Assembly: GCA_001574975.1 (NCBI GenBank) | Contig: KQ965747.1 | Span: 357,508-383,280, forward strand | Direction of reading: 5' to 3' | Length of the DNA: 25,773 nucleotides | Source of the DNA: Gonapodya prolifera JEL478 | Taxonomy: Eukaryota > Monoblepharomycota > Monoblepharidomycetes > Monoblepharidales > Gonapodyaceae | Shown: one piece after another, positions 1 through 10,222 of the stretch | Layout: the number at the start of each line of letters is the position of its first letter | How positions within the stretch are numbered: the first letter of the stretch is position 1 | Position numbers and translations under genes: made by a program | The notes under the pieces: model-generated | What the model was told of the DNA's origin: nothing | Databases searched by the model: none | Seen by the model: only the letters and a program-made list of their open reading frames with translations

Positions 1-240
1 GGGGGGGTTGAAGCGAACTGATTCAACAACGTTGTTCCAAGGAGTTGCACCTAACCAACGTTCTCCCTTTGGTCACCTCAAAATCGGTCGACGGTCAAAG
101 CAGTTAATCTGGAATACTGTCGATCACGCTGAGAGCTCGCTGAGACAGAATATATGGCTTTGTTCTGGTGAAAATTGTATGTACATTGAAGAAGTGGCAT
201 CGACTTTGATCACCGTTCAGGGCGTTCCGAGCCTTTCTCC

Positions 241-570
241 GAATTCCCAACGTTCCCACGTTCCCAGAATGAGCAGCTCCGTTTTGAGCCGATTGGTTTT
301 CTAAAGGGTAAAGTAAACCTCGAACCCAACATCACTCGACAAATCCTGACAGACGTTATCTACTGCTCATACATGCGCAAATTCGCAAACGAGCTCCTCC
401 GAGAAGAGCAGTTGTGGTCGATCCTGCTGCAGTGAACTCGCCGCCATCAGCGCAACTTCGGGAGCGAGAGGAGATGGAAGCTATGCCGGGACCGGACTAC
501 GTCTCAATTGACAGAAACCGTATGAACTTGCATGCACTGCAGTACCCCGCGAACAGCAGGCTCAATTGAA
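241..570 (+). pseudogene. Decayed fragment paralogous to the 3' end of the downstream 7-TM gene
   Basis: Positions 361-411 translate as YCSYMRKFANELLREEQ, nearly the same as YCSYMRRFANGLHREKQ at 1920-1970 in the next gene; many differences fall in third codon positions. About 85 bases further, 489-509 encodes PGPDYVSID, matching AGPRYVKID at 2045-2068, in a different frame. The block before YCSYM should be the last membrane helix, but here it reads LEPNITRQILTDVI and has lost its hydrophobic character. A stop at 433-435 closes the first frame. A short similarity (ggtcacctcaaa at 71-82 and 1109-1120) suggests older parts of the gene upstream, but the spacing is much shorter. I read this as a truncated tandem duplicate; no complete gene can be built from it. 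Confidence 0.55.
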
Positions 571-853
571 ATGCCGGCTTCGTTTCCTACACGCGTTTCT
601 GGTCGATTTGGGTGACCGTGTTCGCGTACATCATCCACGTCCAAACTCCAAAGCATCCACTCCATGCAGTTTGGCATTGTATTTACGTACTACATTACTA
701 GCTTGAACAGCCATTCACGTACTACATTTTGAACTATACTCTACACAAAGTTAGCTGGAAAATCGCAGCGTAACGTTATATATTGATATTGTAACCTTTC
801 TTCAGGAGAGTGCGGGAGAGGGTTCCCGGAGAGTGTCTAACCAACTTTTCTCG

Positions 854-2140
854 ATGATATCCCGAATTGTTGACCAGACAGCAACTAAACTTCAATCGAT
901 GGATACGGACGTCGGTCTTGGAGACTCGAATGTAGGTCTTAAATCTACGTGAATTCGTTCACGTTAGCCAGGTGTGCACGTCGATCCCACCGTACGCGAG
1001 GTACGCGAGTAACTTCAAGGAGGAAAAACATACCTCTCGTTCCACCAGCTTATTGGCCCAGCTTGTCGTTTTCATCACATTCATACCGGACTTTTCCGTC
1101 TTTCCTGGTCACCTCAAAGTGCTAACGCTGATCACGGTCATCGCACCGATGCTGTCAGCTCTCAGCCTGTACATTTTAAACAATGCCTCTTGCAATCCGA
1201 CCATACAGTGAGCATAAAGCGATCGAAATACGCAGTTCAGCATTCGACTAAATCTCCATTTGATGCAGAATTGGATGCGTTTTCTTTCTGATTTTTGACC
1301 TGGGGAAATGGGCCACTTGCACCTTGCGAATCTGGCTACTCTCGTACAAAAGAAACACTTTTGTCATGGTGGTCATCGGAGTGGCGATGCTTTTCACCGC
1401 CACGTCATTCCAATGGTGAGCTCTTCGTCGTCGTGAAGACCGGCAGTGTGCGGCACGAACAGTCTCCCATCTGGGATTTGAACCATGAAGGTGGTGTGCC
1501 GTAACCCCTGGCAATCGCGCCCCTCCCACGTGACGTGAACACGGATCCCCGATACGCTTTCCCAGATACGCTCACGTCCGCCTCCGGGGCTTTCATAAAT
1601 CTGCTTTTCATCGTGCTGCACTTATACTACTTGCGAGACTACTTCTGGGATCTCGTCGAAGGGAGGCTGGACACTGAAGAAGATGAGGACGGATGCGGGG
1701 CTGCGAACCGGGTTGCGGCCACGCTCAGAGTGTTCCTTGATAGCATTGCAGGAATGTTCATTGACTTTGTCTTTTATGCGATACGTCCCCTTGTGAGTCT
1801 ATCCTCTAGCTGGGTATTCTCGAGGCTCGATGAAACCCTTAAAACTCCCACAGTACCAAGAGTACCCACTCACATTCTTCCTTATCGTCTGGCTATCTCA
1901 AATCGTTTACGTTCTCATCTACTGCTCGTACATGCGTCGGTTTGCCAACGGGCTGCACCGAGAAAAGCAGATTCGATCAGTTCCCAAAATCGCTCTCCAG
2001 ACGGCTGATGGGTCCGTTCTTCACATGGAGACCAACAAGTGGCGGGCCCTCGCTACGTGAAGATTGACGAGGCGCAACGGTGCAGAGATTGCGATATCCC
2101 CTATTTCGCCCAGCTCGAGATCTCACACGACCAGTCATGA
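854..2140 (+). CDS. Putative seven-transmembrane protein of unknown function
   Basis: A multi-exon gene was assembled by eye. ATG is at 854. Exon 1 is 854-931, then a 40-nt intron (932-971), exon 972-1207, a 61-nt intron, exon 1269-1415, an uncertain region, exon 1566-1792, a 61-nt intron (1793-1853) and an exon from 1854. Phases agree across introns 1, 2 and the 1793 intron. The product has seven hydrophobic stretches; their cores read LLAQLVVFITFI, VLTLITVIAPML, CVFFLIFDLG, TFVMVVIGVAML, INLLFIVLHLYYL, FIDFVFYAI and LTFFLIVWLSQIVYVLIY. An acidic loop (DTEEDED) lies between helices 5 and 6. Two points are weak. Joining 1415 to the next exon needs a 31-nt intron (1416-1446) plus a small exon ending near 1493. 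After about 2005 the frame similar to the upstream fragment (AGPRYVKID, stop 2138-2140) differs from the frame that stops at 2058-2060. I do not recognise the family; a receptor or transporter role would be a guess. Confidence 0.6.
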
Positions 2141-2538
2141 GTGGGTCAACAATGTCTGCACCGAGGTCACCGACCTCCAGATAATGACTCGACAATCTTG
2201 CTAGCGTGTATGGGCTTTGGTTGTATATTTTGCGTTTTGTGGATCTCGTGGTAGTTGGTAAATTACGGAAAGTTATTTCATTTTCGAAACGTTTGTCAAT
2301 GTATTTACAGTGCAGTACTTGTTCGTGGTGCACTCCCATCGCCCTGAGTTCAATTATCCATTACACACACTGTAATTAAATAACTCAGTGTTAATATTAT
2401 TCTGCGAACACGACCCGGCTGCTGATTGGTTTAACCCAACCCACAGTGCCAGAGCACGTTGAATAGCTCGCCGCCCAGTCGGCACTTCTATCTCACCGTC
2501 TACGAACACCGTCTCCACGACTCCCACTCCACATCACC
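2141..2538. other. Intergenic region between convergent genes
   Basis: About 400 bases separate the 3' end of the 7-TM gene from the 3' end of LRR gene B on the opposite strand. It should hold the 3' untranslated regions of both. I see no convincing open frame, RNA gene or repeat in it. Confidence 0.5.
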
Positions 2539-4862
2539 TCACCACTCACCCCTGTCAACGCCCGCCGACGTGCGCCCACCCGACGAGGCCGACGACACCT
2601 TGGAGCTCCGTGACGCAGGACCACGAGAGTCAACCGCCCCAGATTTAGGAGTTTTGCGCGATGAGGGGTTGACGTTTGAGCCGGAGTAGGCGGTTTGGGA
2701 GTCGAAGGGGAGGTTGTGGTGGGGCCCCGATTGTGGGAAGGAGGGCGCGTCGGCGGGACGGTAGGAATGGGACGGAGGTATTGCTGGGCCCCGTACGTCG
2801 AGAGCGGAAGAGCCGAATACAGTAGACTGTTCGAGGCAGAACACATGAATATAACTTCCCCCGCACGGAACAACGCATAGCCCGACCCACCTGACCCGCT
2901 CGCCTCCAACTCAACGCCCCCGACGCCAGTCTCCCGGAATCATCTCTGCCCGCCGAGGAAAACGTCTCGCTCACGCCCTGACCCATCCCCGTAACTGCCG
3001 TCAAGCCCGGTTCCTCAAACCACCTCCTGCTCTCAAACCGCCCGGCGCTCCAGTCTCCCGATGGCGTCCATTGTTCAGACTGCGCATGTGCATGAGCAGG
3101 CTGAGAGCCGGCCACACCGAGCACTTCGAGGGCTTCGATGGGGACTGCACCGACCGCAGGACCGCCTGGGACCGGGGGAGGGTCGAGAGGGTGTGCGAGG
3201 GCCCAACCGTCGCGGAATACGCAGGAGAGGAGGATTCGGTTGCCGGGTGCAAGGGGGAGTTCGTCGGGGGGGGTGGCGTCGAACTGGACGAGTGGGTCGG
3301 AGGTGAAGGGATTGGGCTGAGGGACGCGCGGAACAGTAAGGAGAGAAGGACGCACCTCGAGGACAGCAACGGCTTCCAGCTTGCAGTCGATGTAAGGTGA
3401 GGATTCGAGGCCGAGGGGTCTTGTGAGGTGCAGGAAGAGCCACTGGGGTAGAGAGGTCCAACAGAGGTCCAACAGGTGAAGATAAAGAGGTCAACACGGC
3501 GAGTTTATGTGGTGAAAGGGAAGGTAAGACTTACGTGGGGAGGCTAATGTGTCACGGGCCGCGACAACGAGTGAACGCATCGGAAGATGGTGTAGAAAGA
3601 CAACACACGTGAAATCACCGTCCGCGCAAAGCTCTCGCACCCACGCAACACACTCACCCCACCACTTCCCACACCCGCCTGTCTTCCCGACTGCATCCCT
3701 AACCTCGGGACACCGCCACTGGACCAATGCGCCGTGCTACCCGACAACACACCTCGAGGCGTAGCGGCACCGAGAGCGAGGTCCGATGGCGCGGTAGAGT
3801 AGGCGTGCGCTGCGATGGGGGGGAGGTTGGGCGCGGGTGGGGGTGGGGTGGATGAGTGGGGGGGTGGGTCTGTCGGGAGGGTAGGGGTTACGATGGATGA
3901 GGGGAACGAGGGGGGAGGGGGGAGGGGGGAAATAGCTTACAGTAGTAAGATGTGTATCCGTGAGCGCCCACTGGCGGGATTTGAGCCACTTCAGTGGGTT
4001 TGGCTGGTCTAATTCCGCCCTTCCGTCTCCGCACAAACATCCAGACCCCGAACGCCACCAGTATTATGGCGACAAAGCATCCAGCTGCAACGCCTGCGAT
4101 GAGACCGATGGTGGGAGAAGAGGAGCTCGGGGAGGATGAAGGTACGGCAGGCGCGGCAGCTGGTGGAGCGGGTGTTGGGGCTGTCGATGGAGCAGCTGCA
4201 GCCGTTGTTGGTGCGGCTGCTCCCGGACAGTCGGGACCAGATGAAGGGAGGGGCCCGACGTTCTGTGTGCAAATGGCGGGCACATTTCCCGTACAGGCGT
4301 ACAGGTTTTTGTTGCCCTTTCCGTTTGGAGTATACAAGAGGCAAGCTGTGGAAATTCTGGGCAGCTTTCCGTCAACGTTGCCCTCGAGATTATTTTCTTC
4401 CAGACGAAGGGAGCTGAGGTTCGGAATCCGGGATATATCGGGAACGGGTCCGGACAAGTTATTGGACGCGAGCTGTATCCAGTTGATGGCTGTCATGTTG
4501 GATAACCAGCTTGGGATATTGCCAGAGAATGAGTTCCCGGTGAGATCGAGATACGTGAGTTGGTCTGTCGCAAAGGAGAGATCGGGAATTGGTCCCGACA
4601 GAAAGTTTGTTGCCAGATTCAGATAGAGAAGAGACGTAAGAGAGCTCAGCAGAGGTAACGTTCCAGAGAGACTCGCAGATGGGAGAGAGCCGTATGTAAT
4701 CCGATTCTTGCTATCACAATTGATTTGCTGTCCTGTCCCTAAAGCCCCGTAGTACCCGCAGCAACTGCCGGTAGGCCATGGAGGTTTCAGTCCGCTCTGC
4801 GTGAAAAGATTTTCGAAGTATGCACAATCGGCCTGGCCATTCGTTGGAATTAGTTCGTTCAT
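2539..4862 (-). CDS. LRR-TM-SH3 receptor-like protein (gene B)
   Basis: The first coding exon (4862-3941) gives a Cys-rich cap (DCAYFENLF, then SCCGYYG), plant-type leucine-rich repeats at about residues 60-165 (LNLATNFLSGPIP, LDLTGNSFSGNIP, LASNNLSGPVP), a Pro/Ala/Ser-rich stalk and a membrane helix at about 251-277 followed by RRRK. Cytoplasmic exons are 3442-3356 (WLFLHLTRPLGL), 3283-2891 (SH3: FDATPPDELPLAPG, FRDGW, GAVPIEAL) and 2826-2539 (Ser/Pro-rich tail). The junctions 3355-3284 and 2890-2827 are phase 0 with good GT-AG ends. One small exon between 3941 and 3442, ending SPH at 3535, is not fully resolved. The protein should sit in the plasma membrane with the LRRs outside. No signal peptide follows the chosen ATG, although relatives have one, so a 5' exon may be missed or lost. 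Gene C is its closest relative here. Confidence 0.75.
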
Positions 4863-5365
4863 GAAGTTTAGAAACTACACCGGCAAATGGCATGGTCCAG
4901 ACGCTACGAACCATTGTTCCTAGTCCTTCCCTCGCATCCAGAATGCACCCTCCTTCGTTTCCGATGCTTGATGGGTGGCAAAGAGTGCCAACGTTTGCCC
5001 TGAATGTCAAGTGGCAAAACTGTGTTTACTGTGGACACTTGTGGCGAGCCGCATTTCGAAAGGTGCAATTCCGCAATTCAAACCACATGATTCAATAAGC
5101 GAGTTTCAAATTGATAGTGTCTTTGCTTCGTGGCGACTATCTCCTTTGCCCTAGTGTTTAGACTAGTGCAATCTTCGACTGTGGGTTTGGTTGAAAAGTC
5201 ACCTCCAAAAGCCCTTCGAGATAAAAGTTGCAACTCTGTATTTTCATATGGTGTTCCAGATTCGGGCAAAATTGCTGGTTTTGCGCTTTGACTTTCCGGG
5301 TAAACCTGACCCACAACCAGGTATCTTGCAAAGTGGGTCTGTCACCTCGATTGCTACAATTCACG
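4863..5365. promoter_or_regulatory. Divergent intergenic region between gene B and the VIT gene
   Basis: About 500 bases lie between two diverging starts, so promoters for both genes are expected here. I could not identify a specific control element, and I could not find a convincing signal-peptide exon for gene B in it. Confidence 0.4.
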
Positions 5366-6478
5366 ATGGAATCCCCCTCGACGCCGCGCTCTTCCTCCGA
5401 GACGTCCCTCCTGCTGTCATCGTACGATGGCGAAACCGTGCTCGGAGTCTCGAGCGCCGACATGCAATTACCAGGCAACGCCATCAAACCTGCTTACGGC
5501 GCGACAGACCTCGGCGCTGGCGATAAGAAGGAACCCAATGCGCTCTCTATCGCCGTTCCTGAGAAGGAATTAATCCCAGACGAAGGTCACGAGCATTTCT
5601 CGCATCGTGCGCCATGGGTGCGTACCATCGATCGTCGAAACGTGACCGGTTTTGCGTTTCTTTCACCCAACATTAAACAAACCTCCGTTCACAGCTTCGC
5701 GCAAGTCTTCTTGGAGCCTGCGACGGCCTCATATCGGTGGCGTCGCTCATGGTCGGTATCATCGCTGGTGGCGGCAACAACTACCAAACTATTCTGGCCG
5801 GAATCGCCGGTACTGTCGCCGGCGCCATGAGCATGGGTGCAGGTGGGTCACCGCTTATTACCATGTCCAAAATCAACCAACTAACCAGTTCAATGATAAC
5901 AACCCAAATCCTACCTCGTACCCAACTTATACTCAACCCCACCAACAGGCGAATACGTCTCCGTCTGGTCCATGCGCGACGCCGAACTCGCTGACATGCA
6001 CCGCGAGCGTCTCGAGTTCCTACGATGCGGCGAACCTCCTTACCACTCCGAAATGTCCGAGCTGTGCCTCATCTATGAGTCGCGCGGGCTTCCACCCGCA
6101 CTGGCGCGGGAAGTTGCCGAGCACTACCACAATAACCACTCGCTGGAGCAACTCGTCGCCCTGCACGCGAGGGAGGAACTCGGGATCGATACGGAGGATC
6201 TGTCGGACCCGATTGGCGTGACTTTTGCGTCCATGCTTTCGTTCACGGCTGGCGCCGTGATTCCGCTTCTTGGTGGAGGGTTTTGGGTCGACCCGATTGT
6301 GCAGGTTGTGGCCATTGTTTTTGTGACTATTTTGGGATTGCTCTTTTTCGGCGGGATGGGCGCGTATTTGGGAGGAGCGCCTCCACTGCGCGCTGCGGGT
6401 AGGGTTATGGTGGGTGGCTTGCTCGCCATGGGTGCGACGTACGGGGTGGGAAAGGCTTTTGGGGTCATGGCAGGATAG
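5366..6478 (+). CDS. VIT/CCC1-family vacuolar iron (manganese) transporter
   Basis: Exons are 5366-5617, 5695-5842 and 5949-6478; introns of 77 and 106 nt keep the frame and give 309 residues. After a polar N-terminal tail of about 80 residues comes the first helix with LGACDGLISVASLMVGIIAG, typical of the family, including its membrane aspartate. The second helix ends in MSMGAGEYVS, the diagnostic family motif. A charged cytoplasmic stretch follows (DAELADMHRERLEF through EMSELC and AREELGID), corresponding to the metal-binding helices of VIT proteins. Three more hydrophobic segments close the protein (AGAVIPLLGGGFW, VVAIVFVTILGLLFFGG, MVGGLLAMGATYG). Family members move Fe2+ or Mn2+ into the vacuole in exchange for protons. 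Its 3' end converges on pseudogene C, with no functional link to the LRR genes evident. Confidence 0.93.
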
Positions 6479-6657
6479 TTGGTTGTTCAGTACTCGCGAA
6501 GACGGACACTGTCGAGGGATGTTACATACAAGCTTACGTTATAGAGTATAGCACGGAGAGTAGAGCGGGGCTACATACATGCAGTAGTATTCAGTACTAA
6601 TGTGTAATATTTCACGTACCACCATAATTCATGTTGCTTTGTCTTGCGGTACGTCGA

Positions 6658-8696
6658 TCAGAATTCGATGAAGTGAAGTGGCCTCAGAATTGATGGATTA
6701 GTACGTCTCTCGGTATTATATTGAGACGAAGAGTAGGCCGTGCGGGAGTCGAAGGGAAGACTGTGTTCGGAGTAGGCGCGGGAGGGTGGCAAGATGGGTT
6801 TCGATGCTGGTTGGTCGAGTGGTTGGTATGAGCGAGATGCGGGAACGGAGGGGCCGCGGACGTATTTGGAGGTGGACATGTACGTTGACTGGAGCAAACG
6901 GAGGATAAAAGTGTGAGCGGCATGTCCTAGGAAAGAGGAGTAACTTGGGGCAGCAACGTAGAGTACTCACCTGTCCCACTCCCCGACGGCTCCCACTCCC
7001 CCCATACCCTCCCCTCCATCGCCGACGAGAACGTCGCACTCATCGCCGGCTGCAACCCCATCACAGCCGTCCCACCTGCGCCTTCACCCAACCACATCCT
7101 GCTCTCGAACCTCCCCACGGCGCTCCACCCGGGTCCCTCCGCGAGTGTCTGCGCTTGCGAGTCGAACCGCTGCGTTTGTTTTGGGGCGGCTCGACGCCAA
7201 AGACCTCCAGGGCTTCGATGGGGACAGCACCAACTGTGCGCGCGTCTGGGTGCGTGGTGCCGTAAAGGGGTTGCGCGAGGACCCAGCCGTCGCGGAATAT
7301 GCAGGTGAGGAGGATGCAGTCGCCCGGGAAGAGGGGCAGTTCGTCGGGTGTGTGGCGGGGAACTGAAGTAGCAGCGGAAATGATGGTGACAGGTAAGGTC
7401 AAGTCACACACTCGAAGAGAGAAAGGCATACTTCAGCGACGGCTTCGGCTTCAAGCTTGCAGTCCACGAAGGGCTCGTCTTCGCGGCCGAGTGGAGCTGC
7501 GAGGTGGAGGAAGAGCCACTACAAAGCAAGCTGTGAGGTTATATGAGTTTAATGGAGAGATGCGTGCACTCACGTGAGGGGGTCCACTGGAAGAGCCTCT
7601 GCCTGCGAGGCGAGTAATCATGGCGGGAGAAAGACCCTGGTTAGGGGTAGCTGGAGGGTGAGTGGCCCCGGCTTGGTTCGGATCTGCATTGGGGTGTCAG
7701 AGGGTTCGACATCACGATGACAAAACGCATTTCATCACTCACAGTAGTACGGTGTGTATCCATATGTGCCTGGAGGAGCCACTTGATGAATGTCCCCAGG
7801 CTTGGCTGCAGCATTTTGTTTTCACCTTCGGAGACAACACCACATCCCCAGCGCGATGAGGACGATCGCGACAAAGGATCCACCAGCTACAGCAGCAACC
7901 AAGGTGATGTTGACGTAAGAAGGCTGTTCGGTCGTGGCACCAGCTGGGTTGGAGGTGGCTGCTGGACTTGCGACCCCTGCCGAGGCGGATGCTGTAGGAG
8001 CTGCGACCGAAGAGCCGGCTCCCGGACAGTCTGGGCCTGTACTAATAAGAGGGTCGTATTACCGGGTACAAATTTTCGGAATTTTTCCCGAACACGCGAA
8101 CAATCCTTTGTTGCCCGTCCCCACCGCACTGTTGAGGGTGCACGATGTGAAGGTGATTGTGGTTGGGATTTCCCGTCGACGTTGCCTTCGAGATTGTTTT
8201 CAGATATTGTGAAAATTTGGATCTTGGTGAGACGTGTGCTCAGGTCGGGCAACGTGCCTGTGAGCTGATTTGACGTTATCTCGAAAAACTGTAGCTCTGT
8301 CAAGTCGGCTATCCAAGCTGGAAATGGCCCAGAGAGAGCATTGTGATCGAGATATATAGTGGTGAGTTGGTCCTTGGTGAACGGGAAAGGCCCTGGTAGT
8401 TGCTCTGAAGGTTGTGCCAAATCAACGAGGTGAGCCCGTCCAGAGCCGGAATAGACCCAAAGAGCCCCACGCCCTTCAAGTTGATCGTCGTGATTCGATT
8501 CCTTATGTCGCACATGACGAATTGTCCTCACCCGATGGCCCCTGAGTACTCGCAACAATTTCCGGCCACCCAGGGAGCCCAGAGACCACTTTGGGTGTAC
8601 ATCGTTTCCACAGCGGTGCAGTCGGTTGCTTGCGACTGCGCATTGATTCCCTGCAGTCCGAGGAGGAGGACGAAAAGAGATATCCACCATGGCCAT
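6658..8696 (-). pseudogene. Broken LRR-TM-SH3 receptor-like gene (gene C)
   Basis: Every part of the gene B layout can be followed, but in shifting frames. The signal-peptide frame (ISLFVLLLGLQGINA, then ATDC, then NCCEYSG) has no ATG; the ATGs at 8696 and 8690 are out of frame. TGA stops it at 8530-8528. A frameshift near 8400 breaks the LRRs (repeat text LDHNALSGPFP, ITSNQLTGTLP), another near 8170 follows NNLEGNVDG, TAA is at 8061-8059, and TGA at 7824-7822 comes directly after the membrane helix (SFVAIVLIALGMW). The cytoplasmic exons are better kept: WLFLHLAAPLG, SH3 (DELPLFPGD, FRDGW, GAVPIEALEVFGV) and a tail ending at 6658 similar to gene B (LPFDSRTAYSSS). One base seems missing at the SH3 exon start near 7350, and the frame changes again near 7165. 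The many lesions make sequencing error an unlikely full explanation. Confidence 0.8.
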
Positions 8697-8961
8697 CAGC
8701 CCCAATCACCTCGAGGACGCATCGCAAGATATGGACTCCAGAAAACGGGGGACTTGCACTCTGCGACGTTGTAACTGGCCAGAGCGATGTTTATGGCCCG
8801 TCGTTGAATGTGTGAGCTGCTCGGGGCTGTGGCCAAATTCAGGACTGCACTTCCCAATTTTGGACTTTATTACGGTCTTGTATTCTTCCAATCAATTTAC
8901 ACCGGTCTGATGGGAGTTGGCGGAGTGTCTTTGCCGATGTTCCCAACGGCTGGACCTTCCG

Positions 8962-10014
8962 TCACTCCCGTTGGAACACAACTAACAGTCCCAGCACACC
9001 CAGGAGTGCATATTTCAGGTGAGGATAGAGATCCATGATAATGATCACAAAGCCTGCGTAGGGTATGAAGCTGATGGTGTGTTCAGAAGGGACACGTGGG
9101 TCATTCGTTGCATAGTTCGAAGAAGTAGGAACATCACGCCGATTCCTCACCCCTGAACCTTCCCGGTGACGTCTTCACGGTTGATCCACAATTGGTTGGC
9201 ATTGTCTGGGCGGAAAGGGAGTAAATATTGATTACCACCGGTGGCGTTGTCGATGCAATGAATCATAACTCACAAATCCCTCCTGCTCTATCATCACTGG
9301 GATTATTATCACCCTTGGAAAGAATGTATTGCTTTCCTGTAGCGTCTCTGGCCCAAAAGTTTTCGGGAAATCGTCCGGATAGAGGAAATCGTCCGGATAG
9401 AGGAAATCAGGCACTCACTCGTCGTGAACTGTCAACACTCGGTGCACAACGGGAATTGGCTTTCCTTGAAGCTTGAAGACAGTAATGTCGCCAACTCGAA
9501 TGGGTTCGGCGGGCATTGAGAGGAAAAGGAGGTCGCTGGAAAAGAAATATGGGTGTGTAACGGGTATGGATAGAGAACTCAAGATGCTTGAAACGTTGAA
9601 CTCACCCTCGGTGGAATGCTGGTTCCATACTCTCACTGAAAATAGAGTCACATAGGCGAGAAGAGCAGCACGCATTGGGATACCGAGTTGCTTCAGGGGA
9701 TCGACACCAATATCGCACCTTAAAACAACAACAATTGGACTCTCGCGATTCCGCAAAGAGCGCCCATCCTTTCTACAGCATGAAGACGAAGCCGATTACC
9801 ATGAAAATGTTCAGTCCCTGGAGCAGAAGCTAAAGCGATTATTGATGGGTTGACGAATGAGGACAGAACTCGACTACAGAGCGCTAAAATCGGCGGACGA
9901 GCTCTTACCTGACGCAACGACCATCCCTTGAATTGGTCTTGAATAGAACTGAGCACATGAAGGCGAAAGATACCAGAATTGCCACCGAACACAATTTTAC
10001 CCAAGAAATTTCAT
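8962..10014 (-). CDS. SEC11: Sec11-type catalytic subunit of the ER signal peptidase complex
   Basis: Nine small exons read from 10014 down to 8962: 10014-10001, 9948-9909, 9817-9777, 9739-9719, 9635-9606, 9535-9419, 9347-9274, 9205-9151 and 9070-8962. Joined, they give 501 nt (166 residues), close to known Sec11 lengths. A single N-terminal helix ([14 protein letters not shown]) precedes the catalytic region: [18 protein letters not shown] with the Ser nucleophile, [13 protein letters not shown] with the active-site His, and [12 protein letters not shown] with the catalytic Asp. The end is [20 protein letters not shown] and a second hydrophobic segment closing VFQRE. The enzyme removes signal peptides in the ER, including presumably those of the neighbouring receptor-like proteins. 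One oddity: the 37-nt segment 9776-9740 holds an in-frame TAG and must be spliced out, or corrected at two sites, to keep the frame. Confidence 0.88.
9367..9408. repeat. 18-bp tandem duplication inside a SEC11 intron
   Basis: The unit gaaatcgtccggatagag occurs at 9367-9384 and 9385-9402 and is followed by a partial third copy (gaaatc). It lies within the intron 9418-9348 of SEC11 and does not touch coding sequence. Confidence 0.9.
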
Positions 10015-10222
10015 ACATTCATTAGACGCCGTTCAATCGCCCAGTCTCTTCGACCAGGACGTTATAGTCGCGCCAGTTACTATTGCTTCCCGGTTTTCGG
10101 CGTCAGCGACGGATCACGTGGTTTAGGGCGGCATTTCGAATGACCCGGTTTATGGCATAATTGACCCGATGCTCATCCGCTCCATCGCCATCCTCCTCGC
10201 TGCCATCACAATCGCAATTTAC
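10015..10222. promoter_or_regulatory. Divergent promoter region between SEC11 and the NmrA-like gene
   Basis: Only about 200 bases separate the two diverging start codons, so both promoters must lie here or overlap the 5' ends. I see no obvious TATA box or known binding site. An ATG at 10169 is in frame with the NmrA-like gene and would add a hydrophobic stretch to its N-terminus. Confidence 0.4.

Noticed and set aside
361-2070. Programmed -1 ribosomal frameshift shared by the two 7-TM copies
   Set aside because: The stretches where both frames are open do not line up between the copies and no convincing slippery heptamer is seen; decay or an odd intron is more likely.
3994-4626. 210-codon plus-strand open frame
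   Set aside because: It is the reverse complement of the LRR, stalk and membrane helix of gene B, where the composition keeps the opposite strand open.
8510-8535. TGA in gene C as an intron donor (gtgagg) rather than a stop
   Set aside because: Gene B has no intron at this place, the following sequence (NRITTINLKG) is conserved coding text, and other lesions remain anyway.
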